Positions 6,593 through 12,256 of a DNA stretch of 13,648 bases are shown piece after piece. Under the pieces are notes generated by a model. It saw nothing but the letters and a program-made list of their open reading frames with translations, made no database searches and was not told the origin of the DNA. The stretch is from Leptospirillum sp. (GTDB lineage Bacteria > Nitrospirota > Leptospirillia > Leptospirillales > Leptospirillaceae). The translations under genes and the position numbers were made by a program. How positions within the stretch are numbered: the stretch's first letter is position 1; every line of letters begins with the position of its first letter. Location of the stretch: contig DAHWKF010000110.1 in NCBI GenBank assembly GCA_027343785.1, forward strand, positions 1 through 13,648. Reading direction: 5' to 3'.

Positions 6593-6836
6593 CTCAACCA
6601 CCACCCGGGTGCATCGGGTGTGGTGACTCCGAGGCCCTTTTCCCTTTGCCCCGGATCCTCCTCCCTCCGCCTCCCGGGATTGTCTCCTCCGTCGGCAACC
6701 CGGGTCCCTGGCGTCGGGGTATCATTTCTCCGGATGCAGGATAGACTCCGGGCACAGTTGAGGCGTCCCAAACTTCCCGGGGGTAACCCCGACGGGACGG
6801 ACGGTCTTCGGCCAGCCCTCGGCCGTCCAGGGGAAA
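6593..6836 (+). other. Candidate origin of transfer (oriT)
   Basis: A gene-free, GC-rich stretch between the mobilization operon and the leading region. Key element: a hairpin with left arm CACCACCCG (6599-6607) and right arm CGGGTGTGGTG (6615-6625), whose inner 6 bp pair perfectly. The right side GCATCGGGTGTGGTG (6611-6625) matches 13 of 15 bases of the F-plasmid nic region as I recall it. Orientation fits: the 3' side of the nick points away from the mobilization genes, so they would enter the recipient last. Further hairpins follow at 6775-6790 (CGGGG/CCCCG) and at 6799-6804 with 6823-6828 (GGACGG/CCGTCC). The exact nic position is unproven. Confidence 0.55.
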
Positions 6837-6920
6837 ACACACAGCTCAGTGGTTCGGGCTACCTATGGATCCGGGGCGCATTCTTTGGGGACCGACCCTG
6901 ACAGGGGAATAGGCCGTTTT

Positions 6921-7145
6921 TCAGAGGAGATCGACCTGGCGATTCAGGTCCTCCGCCGCCTCCTCGTTTGCAAAGGCCAGCGCGGCTGCGGCCACGACGA
7001 CCAGCACGAGTCCGATTTTTCCCATCCGGACGAGGACCCTTTCGGCCCTCGCGAGGATCCCGAGAGCGCGATCCCGGAACGAAGGCGGCGGGACCGAAAA
7101 ACTTCCGACGCATTCCAGGTCTTTTTCGAGGTTTTTGTTGTGCAT
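6921..7145 (-). CDS. Small single-pass membrane protein
   Basis: A 74-residue protein with a polar N-terminus, one transmembrane helix (about 43-60, rich in Val and Ala) and an acidic C-terminal tail. Two adjacent ATG codons exist (7148 and 7145); AAGGAG is only three bases before the first but six before the second, so 7145 is preferred. It is divergent from higB and lies between the candidate oriT and the toxin-antitoxin pair, where leading-region genes sit. No family is recognised; an entry-exclusion or membrane-anchor role is possible but unsupported by residues. Confidence 0.6.
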   Translation of the reverse strand: MHNKNLEKDLECVGSFSVPPPSFRDRALGILARAERVLVRMGKIGLVLVVVAAAALAFANEEAAEDLNRQVDLL

Positions 7146-7166
7146 CATTTTCTCCTTTGTTCGTGG

Positions 7167-7195
7167 TTGACTTTTCGTATCCATACGGATACGAT
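7167..7195 (+). promoter_or_regulatory. higBA promoter and operator
   Basis: A -35 TTGACT (7167-7172), a 17-base spacer and -10 TACGAT (7190-7195). The predicted transcript start falls at about 7202, on the A of the higB ATG. A perfect inverted repeat TCGTATCC-ATAC-GGATACGA (7175-7194) fills the spacer and the -10 and is the expected antitoxin operator. Confidence 0.8.
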
Positions 7196-7201
7196 TATTG
7201 C

Positions 7202-7498
7202 ATGATCGTTCTCCGGCAAACCGAAACCTTCTCCCGTTGGCTTTCCCGTCTTTCGGATCAGATCGGACGGGCCCGGATCCTGGCCCGCCTGAAACGGATC
7301 CGGACCACAGAAAATATGGGCGACGTGAAACCGGTAGGGGAAGGCGTTTCGGAGATCCGGGTCGATACGGGACCCGGCTACCGCCTGTATTTCGTCCGCC
7401 GGGAGAATACGGTGATCTTCCTTCTTTGCGGCGGAGACAAATCGACGCAGGACCGGGACATCTCTCGGGCCAAAGACCTGGCAAAAACACTGGAGTGA
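7202..7498 (+). CDS. higB: HigB/RelE-type toxin (addiction-module killer protein)
   Basis: A 98-residue protein of the RelE superfamily subgroup in which the toxin gene precedes the antitoxin. The family's ribosome-dependent mRNA interferases cut mRNA and halt growth. Visible family features are the N-terminal strand and helix IVLRQTETFSRWLSRL, the LARLKRIRTTENMGDVKPVG segment, a GVSEIRVDTGPGYRLYF strand pair with the usual Arg and Tyr residues, and the LLCGGDKSTQDRDI motif near the C-terminus. There is no Shine-Dalgarno sequence before ATG 7202 and the promoter predicts a transcript starting on that ATG, so translation is probably leaderless. The stop is three bases before the antitoxin start. 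Confidence 0.9.
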   Translation: MIVLRQTETFSRWLSRLSDQIGRARILARLKRIRTTENMGDVKPVGEGVSEIRVDTGPGYRLYFVRRENTVIFLLCGGDKSTQDRDISRAKDLAKTLE

Positions 7499-7501
7499 GC
7501 C

Positions 7502-7783
7502 ATGAAAGAAAAAATCACGGATTTCGATCCCGCGGCCTATCTCGACAGCGAGGAGACCATTGCGGAATATCTGACCGCCATTCTGGAAGAGAACGATCCC
7601 GACCTTCTCCTGTCCGCCCTTTCCGACGTCGCCCGGGCGCGGGGAGTGGCCCAAATCGCCAAGGATTCCGGACTGGGCCGGGAGTCTCTTTACAAGGCTT
7701 TGGCTCCCGGAGCCAAACCCCGGTTCGAGACCATCATGAAGGTCATGCACGCCCTGGGCGTCAAGCTGACCGTTCACGCCTGA
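7502..7783 (+). CDS. higA: HigA-type antitoxin, Xre/Cro HTH
   Basis: A 93-residue antitoxin with an N-terminal acidic segment (DFDPAAYLDSEE) followed by an HTH (about 42-70: ARGVAQIAKDSGLGRESLYKAL) and a short C-terminal FETIMKVMHALGVKL helix, as in probable addiction-module antidotes paired with this HigB subgroup. It binds the toxin and represses the shared promoter through the inverted repeat at 7175-7194. GGAG lies six bases before the ATG. Its last 10 bases overlap the tail of the convergent RHH gene. Confidence 0.9.
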   Translation: MKEKITDFDPAAYLDSEETIAEYLTAILEENDPDLLLSALSDVARARGVAQIAKDSGLGRESLYKALAPGAKPRFETIMKVMHALGVKLTVHA

Positions 7784-7977
7784 CTCTCCGTCTCCAACAG
7801 TCCCCCTCGTTCATTGGCGGGGATGGTGGAATCTCCGGTTTTTGGCTTTTCCTCCTCGAAATTATTCCGGATGATCCTTCGGACGACATCTCCACGGCTC
7901 CGACCTTCTTCTCGCGCTACTTGGTCGATCTTTGTAAGAAATTCGTTGTCGATTCTGATCGAACAATGTTTTTTCAC
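7774..7977 (-). CDS. CopG-family RHH DNA-binding protein
   Basis: A 67-residue protein with a beta-strand CSIRIDNEF (about 5-13), helix LTKIDQVAREEG, turn RSRG and helix DVVRRIIRNNFEEE, a standard RHH fold, followed by a 23-residue flexible tail. Start GTG 7977 has GGAGG four bases upstream. The gene is tail-to-tail with higA (10-base overlap) and divergent from the Uma2 gene across a 147-base region rich in dyads, so it may regulate itself and the Uma2 gene. It could also be an antitoxin-like partner of Uma2. Confidence 0.75.
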   Translation of the reverse strand: MKKHCSIRIDNEFLTKIDQVAREEGRSRGDVVRRIIRNNFEEEKPKTGDSTIPANERGGLLETESQA

Positions 7978-7997
7978 CGCGCCTCCATCCGTATTTT

Positions 7998-8052
7998 AAA
8001 TGGTCTATCGTGGGACGATGTGATTGTCTCAGACTGGGAATTGTGAGACCAT
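7998..8052. promoter_or_regulatory. Dyad-rich intergenic region between RHH and Uma2 genes
   Basis: Several symmetric words are nested here: AATGGTCT near 7998 with AGACCATT near 8045 (8-bp arms), ATCGT-ggg-ACGAT, and GTCTCA with TGAGAC. An outer CCGTAT/ATACGG pair flanks them. These are candidate operators for the adjacent RHH protein. Confidence 0.4.
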
Positions 8053-8072
8053 TCGGATAGATACGGAATAAT

Positions 8073-8100
8073 TGGACAAATGTAAGGCGAATGATAGAAT
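8073..8100 (+). promoter_or_regulatory. Promoter for the Uma2 gene
   Basis: TGGACA (8073-8078), a 16-base spacer and TAGAAT (8095-8100), each five of six consensus bases. The start codon is 24 bases after the -10, with a GGGAGGA ribosome site between. Confidence 0.6.
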
Positions 8101-8124
8101 GGAGTTCACTCGGGAGGAATCGCC

Positions 8125-8694
8125 ATGACAACAGCTCTCAAACCCAGGGCATGGACCTACAAGGACTATCTCGGCTTCCCCGAGGGGGGACCGCTTCGCT
8201 ACGAGGTGATCGACGGAGAACTCTACATGACCCCGGCCCCCAATATCCGGCACCAGGAAATCTTGGGAACCCTGTATCGTTTTATCGGAAACTTCATCGC
8301 AAGTGCAGGTTCTCCAATGGGAAAGATTTTTCCTGCCCCCTGCGACGTCGTGTTTTCCGCCGATCCTCTCCAGGTGGTCCAGCCGGATCTGGTCTTCGTC
8401 TCCTCCGCCCGAGTTTCCATCGTCACTGAACAGAATATCCAGGGGGTTCCGGATCTCGTCGTCGAAATCCTCTCCGAGGGAACAATGCTCCGGGACCGGA
8501 AACAGAAGTTCCGGCTCTACGAACGGTTCGGGGTTCCGGAATACTGGATCGTCGATCCGGTAGAGGACACCCTGTCCGTCTTCCGCCTCTCCGAAGGGAC
8601 ATACCCGGAACCGGTCGTTCTCCGGAAGGAAGGCGTTCTGACCTCTCCACTCCTTCCCAGCCTGTCGGTTCCGCTCTCTTCCGTCTTTTCCTGA
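8125..8694 (+). CDS. Uma2-family (DUF820) PD-(D/E)xK endonuclease-like protein
   Basis: A 189-residue protein of the Uma2 family, whose restriction-endonuclease-like fold suggests metal-dependent DNA cleavage; biological roles are poorly defined. Diagnostic segments are YEVIDGELYMTPAP (26-39), QPDLVFV (86-92, acidic D88), VPDLVVEILS (108-117, acidic E114) and DRKQKFRLYERFGVPEYWIVDP (124-145, split by a turn), with candidate catalytic lysines K126 and K128. The protein is full length. GGGAGGA lies six bases before ATG 8125. It stands alone, divergent from an RHH gene, in the region that would enter a recipient early. Possible roles are DNA defence, replication or mobility functions. Confidence 0.9.
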   Translation: MTTALKPRAWTYKDYLGFPEGGPLRYEVIDGELYMTPAPNIRHQEILGTLYRFIGNFIASAGSPMGKIFPAPCDVVFSADPLQVVQPDLVFVSSARVSIVTEQNIQGVPDLVVEILSEGTMLRDRKQKFRLYERFGVPEYWIVDPVEDTLSVFRLSEGTYPEPVVLRKEGVLTSPLLPSLSVPLSSVFS

Positions 8695-8721
8695 AAGACC
8701 CCCATTTTGCGTTTTAAGGCC

Positions 8722-8744
8722 GGTCTTCCGGTCTAAAGACCTTT
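8722..8744 (+). terminator. Weak terminator after the Uma2 gene
   Basis: Inverted repeat GGTCTT (8722-8727) / AAGACC (8736-8741) followed by a short TTT-CCC-A-TTT tract, 28 bases after the Uma2 stop. The T tract is poor, so efficiency is doubtful. Confidence 0.3.
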
Positions 8745-9024
8745 CCCATTTCTGAATAGGGGAAAATCGGTACTCGGGACATTTCCGGGCAAATTTGGCC
8801 TATTCTTGTCTGTGGTCTGCATTCGCTCCAAAAATATCGTGACCGTCACATTCAGGACGCAGCTATTCGTAACTTGATACGTTATCTTTTCGGCGGAGTT
8901 CTTTTTTCTACTGGTAACAGCAAAAAAATACATCGAAAGGGAAGAAAACAGAGTGGGGGGATTGCCTTTGTTCTTCAGGGGGAGAAGATAGCCCCCCCAA
9001 GAGGGGGTCTGTTCTTCGATCCAA

Positions 9025-9064
9025 GGCTCTAAAAAGCCTCTATGCTTTTAGAGCCTCTATAGAG
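9025..9064. repeat. Origin-region hairpin with perfect 10-bp arms and adjoining palindrome
   Basis: GGCTCTAAAA (9025-9034) pairs with TTTTAGAGCC (9046-9055) around an 11-base loop. A second palindrome, CTCTATAGAG (9055-9064), abuts it, and AGCCTCTAT is present twice (9035-9043, 9052-9060). It lies ten bases before the iterons. A single-strand initiation or protein-binding site is plausible. A C7/G5 hairpin (8992-9007) lies just before it. The stretch 8745-9020 otherwise has no supported gene. Confidence 0.6.
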
Positions 9065-9073
9065 AGGGTCGTT

Positions 9074-9148
9074 TTCCGGGGATTCTGGGGAAACCTTCCG
9101 GGGATTGTGGGGAAACTTTTTCATTTTTCCGGGGATTCTGGGGAAACC
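9074..9148. repeat. Three 22-bp iterons (probable oriV core)
   Basis: Three copies of a 22-base unit containing CCGGGGATTCTGGGGAAA, at 9074-9095, 9096-9117 (one or two changes: G for C, final T) and 9127-9148. The first two are directly tandem; the third follows a 9-base T-rich spacer and lies inside the 3' end of the initiator gene. Length and tandem arrangement are typical of initiator-binding iterons, and 20-22 bp iterons are known from IncQ-like plasmids. Confidence 0.75.
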
Positions 9149-10101
9149 ATCGCCCCCGGAGCGCCTTCCAGAGCCTGTTTCGGAAGGGTTGGCTCCAGTC
9201 CTTGTTCTGCGCAGATCACCGCGCCGGTGCTGGATGGGAGGGGAGGGTTCGAAAAAAACACCTTCGGATGACGTTCGTACCGAAGCGTCTCTCCCTCCAC
9301 ATAAATCCCGAAATTCCCAAGCTCTGTCTTGAATTTTTCGGGCTTCGCCATGATTTTTGATATAGTCCCCTTGGTCATTCCTTCTTCGACCGCCCCGATA
9401 ATTTCCATCACCTTCCGGATTCGATAACGGCACTTCTCCTTGGGAGTTTTATCGTCGTGGGTCAGGAAAAACAGGATGATCGCCCGGATCGTCCCGTCGG
9501 GAATCGCTACGATTTCCGGAACCAGCGGATCGTAATGAACCCGTAATTCCTCCTTGAAAAATTGCATGAAGTTTGGGGAAAGTCTTATCTCATAGAGACA
9601 GTGTCCCCGCCAGGTTGTCTTGATCCCTTGTCTCTCCGGATTGTCGGGGTGGTTTTCATCGTAAGTATGCATATCGATGATCCCGCTTTCTCTTGTCTTC
9701 CCGGTCTTGTTGCTATGAACCCTGAGTTCGGCCCTTCGCATTTCCCGAATCCGGTCGATGAAGCGCCTGTGCCCTTCTCCGCCGCTATATTTTGGGCCAA
9801 GGGCTTTTTTCACTACCCAGGCGTCGAACCAGACCGCCATCCCTCCCGTTTCCTGGAAGACCTGTTTCTTGACTGCCATCGCCATCACCATGTCGAGGAT
9901 CGCCCGATGCTCCTGAGTCAGGATCGGACCTTCGAGTTCAACCCAACCCCAGGGAGTCTCGTATCGACCGATACGGGAGAGGGAATTGTGCGAGACCCGT
10001 AGAATCGGCGCAAAGACTGGAACCCGGCTCTCGATCACCGGAGCCGTGGGATTAGGAGAAGACCAGGATCTCCTTCTAGAAGAGGTCTTCTGCCTCGACA
10101 T
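9121..10101 (-). CDS. Iteron-type plasmid replication initiator (RepC/TrfA-like)
   Basis: A 326-residue basic protein. The N-terminus (1-25) is Arg/Ser-rich and probably disordered. A probable winged-helix region with an ILTQEHRAILDMVMAMA helix (about 60-76) and a conserved-looking second half (YEIRLSPNFMQFF, then DGTIRAIILFFLTH) resemble initiators with paired winged-helix domains such as RepC or TrfA. It would bind the iterons, melt DNA and load the RepA helicase. ATG 10101 has AAGGAG seven bases upstream and overlaps the end of repA by 26 bases; an upstream GTG (10119) is less likely. The last codons are encoded within iteron 3, so gene and origin overlap. Specific family membership needs a profile search. 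Confidence 0.7.
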   Translation of the reverse strand: MSRQKTSSRRRSWSSPNPTAPVIESRVPVFAPILRVSHNSLSRIGRYETPWGWVELEGPILTQEHRAILDMVMAMAVKKQVFQETGGMAVWFDAWVVKKALGPKYSGGEGHRRFIDRIREMRRAELRVHSNKTGKTRESGIIDMHTYDENHPDNPERQGIKTTWRGHCLYEIRLSPNFMQFFKEELRVHYDPLVPEIVAIPDGTIRAIILFFLTHDDKTPKEKCRYRIRKVMEIIGAVEEGMTKGTISKIMAKPEKFKTELGNFGIYVEGETLRYERHPKVFFSNPPLPSSTGAVICAEQGLEPTLPKQALEGAPGAMVSPESPEK

Positions 10102-11416
10102 ATTCGATCTCCTTTCCACCCTTCAAGGATTTCAGGGTCGGTTTTTTCGTCGATTTTTGGGGTGTCCCAGCGATGACTGGATCAGATGCCATCAGAACCC
10201 CGCCTTCGCTTCTTTCGAGCCACCATTCCCCACCTTCTTGCCCATAGCTGGCCCTCGGGATGCTCACCCTGATTCTTTTTTCCCCAGAATCGTATTTGAC
10301 CGTTTCAAGATGGAGGCTCCATCGGGTGTTCCCGACGATCGCATTCGAGCCTCTGGCCGACGACTGGTCCCCCTGCTGGCCGTTAAGGTTTGCAGATTTG
10401 TTTGTGTGGTGGACCAGGAGGACCGCCGATCCCGTTTCCAGGGCGATCCGGTCGAAGATCTCCAGCAGAACCTTCATTTCCCCGGAAGAGTTTTCTTCCA
10501 GATCGTGCAATTTCCGGAGCGTGTCGAAAATTAGAAGGTCCTTGCCGATTCCTGTTTTGACGATCTGCCTCACGAGCTTTTCATTGAGTTCCGATTTGTC
10601 CGACATCAGGGTTGCCGGGCGGCCATAAAGGGAGACGACTTCCAGTCCGTCCGCCTTCGCCCTGCTTTCGCCCGGGATGAACGGGGCAATCGATTGAAGG
10701 CGTTCCTCGATGATTTCCGGGGGATCCTCTTTGGAGAAATAGACGACGCCCTTGCCCGGGCCTGTGATGCCGATTCCGGTCAGATCGCATCCGGATGCCT
10801 TGGCAAGACCGATTTCAAGTGCCAGAAAGCTTTTTCCAACCCCTTCCTGGGCCACGATCAGACCGACGGTCCGGGGCCGGAGGGACGGCAGGACATAGAC
10901 CGGAGGTGGGAGAATCTTTGAAAAAGCAACGGAAGGGCGAATGACGGGAAATCCCGCCTCGGCGGGATTCTCCCTTTTGGAAAGCTCTCCGTAAACACGG
11001 GCGATATCATCCGGGACGCCATAATTGGCCGCCCGGGTGAGGCTATCGGCATCGAAGATCGCCCGGCGTCTGACTGCCACCTCCCGGAGTTTCCCGGCGT
11101 AATGTTTCGCGTTGGAAGGGGAGGCCCACATGTCGGAGTGGAGTGTCTCAAGATAGTCGCGGTCGGAAGGATCTTCTAGACGGTTCCGGACAATCCCCGG
11201 ATCCGAGTCGATCCCGTCCCGGTCCAGATCGATTAAGGTCTGGACAATCCGTTTGTGAGGGGCGAAATGAAAATCCTCGACGGAGAAAGACAATGAGTCG
11301 TCCCGGAGCAATTCCGGTTTCCGGAGCAAGCACCAGATCAGGTTCTTTTCGTTCTCGATGTCGATTGGGAGGTTCTGAAGGACCTTCACTGGCCGGCGAT
11401 CGGCGGAGGCGGTCAT
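10076..11416 (-). CDS. repA: RepA-like hexameric helicase with DnaB-type N-terminal domain
   Basis: A 446-residue plasmid replication helicase. Residues 12-85 (LPIDIENEKNLIWCLLRKPELL, then DFHFAPHKRIVQTLIDLDRDG) read as a DnaB N-terminal domain, the part that contacts DnaG primase in DnaB. From about 165 a RecA-fold (AAA_25/RepA) domain follows: Walker A AQEGVGKS (189-196), VVYFSKEDPPE (224-234, catalytic Glu region), Walker B LLIFDT (294-299), VHHTNKS (335-341) and SSARGSNAI (352-360). RSF1010 RepA is only about 280 residues and lacks the front domain. ATG 11416 overlaps the preceding stop (ATGA). The coupled initiator gene follows. No RepB-type primase gene is seen, so host DnaG probably primes. 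Confidence 0.85.
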   Translation of the reverse strand: MTASADRRPVKVLQNLPIDIENEKNLIWCLLRKPELLRDDSLSFSVEDFHFAPHKRIVQTLIDLDRDGIDSDPGIVRNRLEDPSDRDYLETLHSDMWASPSNAKHYAGKLREVAVRRRAIFDADSLTRAANYGVPDDIARVYGELSKRENPAEAGFPVIRPSVAFSKILPPPVYVLPSLRPRTVGLIVAQEGVGKSFLALEIGLAKASGCDLTGIGITGPGKGVVYFSKEDPPEIIEERLQSIAPFIPGESRAKADGLEVVSLYGRPATLMSDKSELNEKLVRQIVKTGIGKDLLIFDTLRKLHDLEENSSGEMKVLLEIFDRIALETGSAVLLVHHTNKSANLNGQQGDQSSARGSNAIVGNTRWSLHLETVKYDSGEKRIRVSIPRASYGQEGGEWWLERSEGGVLMASDPVIAGTPQKSTKKPTLKSLKGGKEIEYVEAEDLF

Positions 11417-11640
11417 AAGGCCCCCCCTTCCCTCTTCTTGACTCGGGCTCGGGCACGAGCCATTTCTGCCCTTTTCTCTAGCCAAGTCGGAACATCCAAA
11501 AAAATAATCTTGGATTTAGGACCGCCAGAAAGCCTGATGAATTTTGGCAAATCGTCATATTGGCCCCGTTGTATTTTTTTATAGATTGAGTCTGTTTTCT
11601 GGCCCGTCAGGGTAGCAAGTTCTTTGGGGGAGGCTGTCAT
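11413..11640 (-). CDS. Small MerR/excisionase-type HTH protein
   Basis: A 75-residue protein whose N-terminal half (PKELATLTGQKTDSIYKKI, residues 5-23) is a winged HTH of the excisionase/AlpA type; GGPKSKIIFLDVPTWLEKRA (about 40-59) forms the wing and last helix, followed by a basic tail. Such proteins bend DNA or regulate replication and excision. Start ATG 11640 overlaps the upstream stop (ATGA) and has AGGGGG six bases before it; an in-frame ATG at 11658 lies inside the upstream gene. The stop overlaps the repA start in the same way, so it is translated as part of the replication operon and probably regulates it or assists origin opening. Confidence 0.75.
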   Translation of the reverse strand: MTASPKELATLTGQKTDSIYKKIQRGQYDDLPKFIRLSGGPKSKIIFLDVPTWLEKRAEMARARARVKKREGGAL

Positions 11641-11996
11641 CTCCCACCCCCTTCCCATCTATCACTAGTGACGGATTTTCGGGGGCGACCAAGGCGTTTT
11701 GGGGTGGGATGGGCGGAAGGAGAGAGATTGAATTCGGAGGGAGGGAAAAGATAAGCAATCAGGTCTTCGAGCAACACGAATCTCTCCCCAATTTCGTTTT
11801 TTCGGATTTTGAGGGCGAGAGTTCCGGCCTGGATTCTCCGGTAAAAATGAGGGTAGCTGAGATCGAGGACCAGAGCAGCCTCTTTCAGACGGAGGACTTG
11901 GCGAGGGGCGAAATGCGCCCGGAGATAGTCCGGACCGGACAGTCCGGGAGGCGTTAGCGGAGATGATTTTTGGGGGGTGGAATGAGATAATGGCAT
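11637..11996 (-). CDS. HTH (excisionase-like) protein, first gene of the replication operon
   Basis: A 119-residue protein with a Pro/Ser-rich N-terminus (1-25), an HTH-17-like domain (about 33-87: QVLRLKEAALVLDLSYPHFY, RRIQAGTL, then ERFVLLEDLIAYL) and a C-terminal KRLGRPRKS stretch resembling an AT-hook. GGAGG lies seven bases before ATG 11996. About 100 bases separate it from the predicted transcript start. Together with the next gene it gives two successive HTH regulators before repA. Likely roles are copy-number control or origin-binding; neither is shown by the sequence. Confidence 0.75.
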   Translation of the reverse strand: MPLSHSTPQKSSPLTPPGLSGPDYLRAHFAPRQVLRLKEAALVLDLSYPHFYRRIQAGTLALKIRKNEIGERFVLLEDLIAYLFPPSEFNLSPSAHPTPKRLGRPRKSVTSDRWEGGGR

Positions 11997-12090
11997 GGTA
12001 CATCCTCCGGATTGTGCTCCCGACTTTGAGCGGTAGGGGCCGTTGGTGGGTGGACTCGGCGGTTGGGACTGGCAGGTCCCGCCGCTTTTT
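11986..12090 (+). ncRNA. Candidate antisense RNA across the replication-operon leader
   Basis: A plus-strand unit would start after a GATAAT -10-like word (11986-11991) and end at the strong terminator 12059-12090, giving an RNA of about 90 bases fully complementary to the leader and ribosome site of the first replication gene. The -35 is poor, so the promoter is doubtful; the otherwise ownerless terminator is the main evidence. Confidence 0.3.
12059..12090 (+). terminator. Rho-independent terminator on the plus strand
   Basis: Stem GCGG-tt-GGGAC / GTCCC-g-CCGC with a 6-base loop, followed directly by TTTTT. No plus-strand gene ends nearby, so it terminates either an antisense RNA or read-through. 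In the minus-strand replication mRNA the same sequence forms a leader hairpin near the 5' end. Confidence 0.75.
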
Positions 12091-12104
12091 CATTTCCTTT
12101 AAAA

Positions 12105-12133
12105 ACGATACATCTCATAAAATAAAATGTCAA
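12105..12133 (-). promoter_or_regulatory. Strong sigma-70 promoter of the replication operon
   Basis: On the minus strand a perfect -35 TTGACA (12128-12133), a 17-base spacer and -10 TATCGT (12105-12110), with predicted start near 12098. It is positioned to drive both HTH genes, repA and the initiator gene. Just upstream is a tandem repeat at 12142-12165. Confidence 0.8.
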
Positions 12134-12141
12134 CACATAAA

Positions 12142-12166
12142 AAATAATACTTCAAATAATACTTCT
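12142..12166. repeat. Tandem 12-bp repeat upstream of the replication promoter
   Basis: AAATAATACTTC occurs twice without a gap (12142-12153, 12154-12165). With one extra base it recurs at 314-326 over the -10 of the left promoter. It sits about 44-70 bases upstream of the replication transcript start, a position suited to an activator, repressor or UP-like element. Confidence 0.6.
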
Positions 12167-12256
12167 TTAGTTTACGGAATATGGCGTAACCTATTGAGAT
12201 AGTATTGCTTCTTGTTTACGCTATTCCTGCATATAAATCAGGGAGATTTTGAAAAT

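Noticed and set aside
6679..6685. ATTGTCT, part of the R388 (TrwC) nic core, on the plus strand
   Set aside because: Only seven bases match, the following bases differ and no proximal hairpin precedes it. Kept only as an alternative to the F-like site at 6611-6625.
6594..6842. Overlapping minus-strand frames of 82-88 codons in the oriT region
   Set aside because: Gly/Pro/Arg-rich shadow-type composition without ribosome sites; the DNA is better explained by hairpins and repeats.
8733..8933. 66-codon minus-strand frame between the Uma2 gene and the iterons
   Set aside because: No ribosome site, no recognisable fold, and it covers the origin-like noncoding region.
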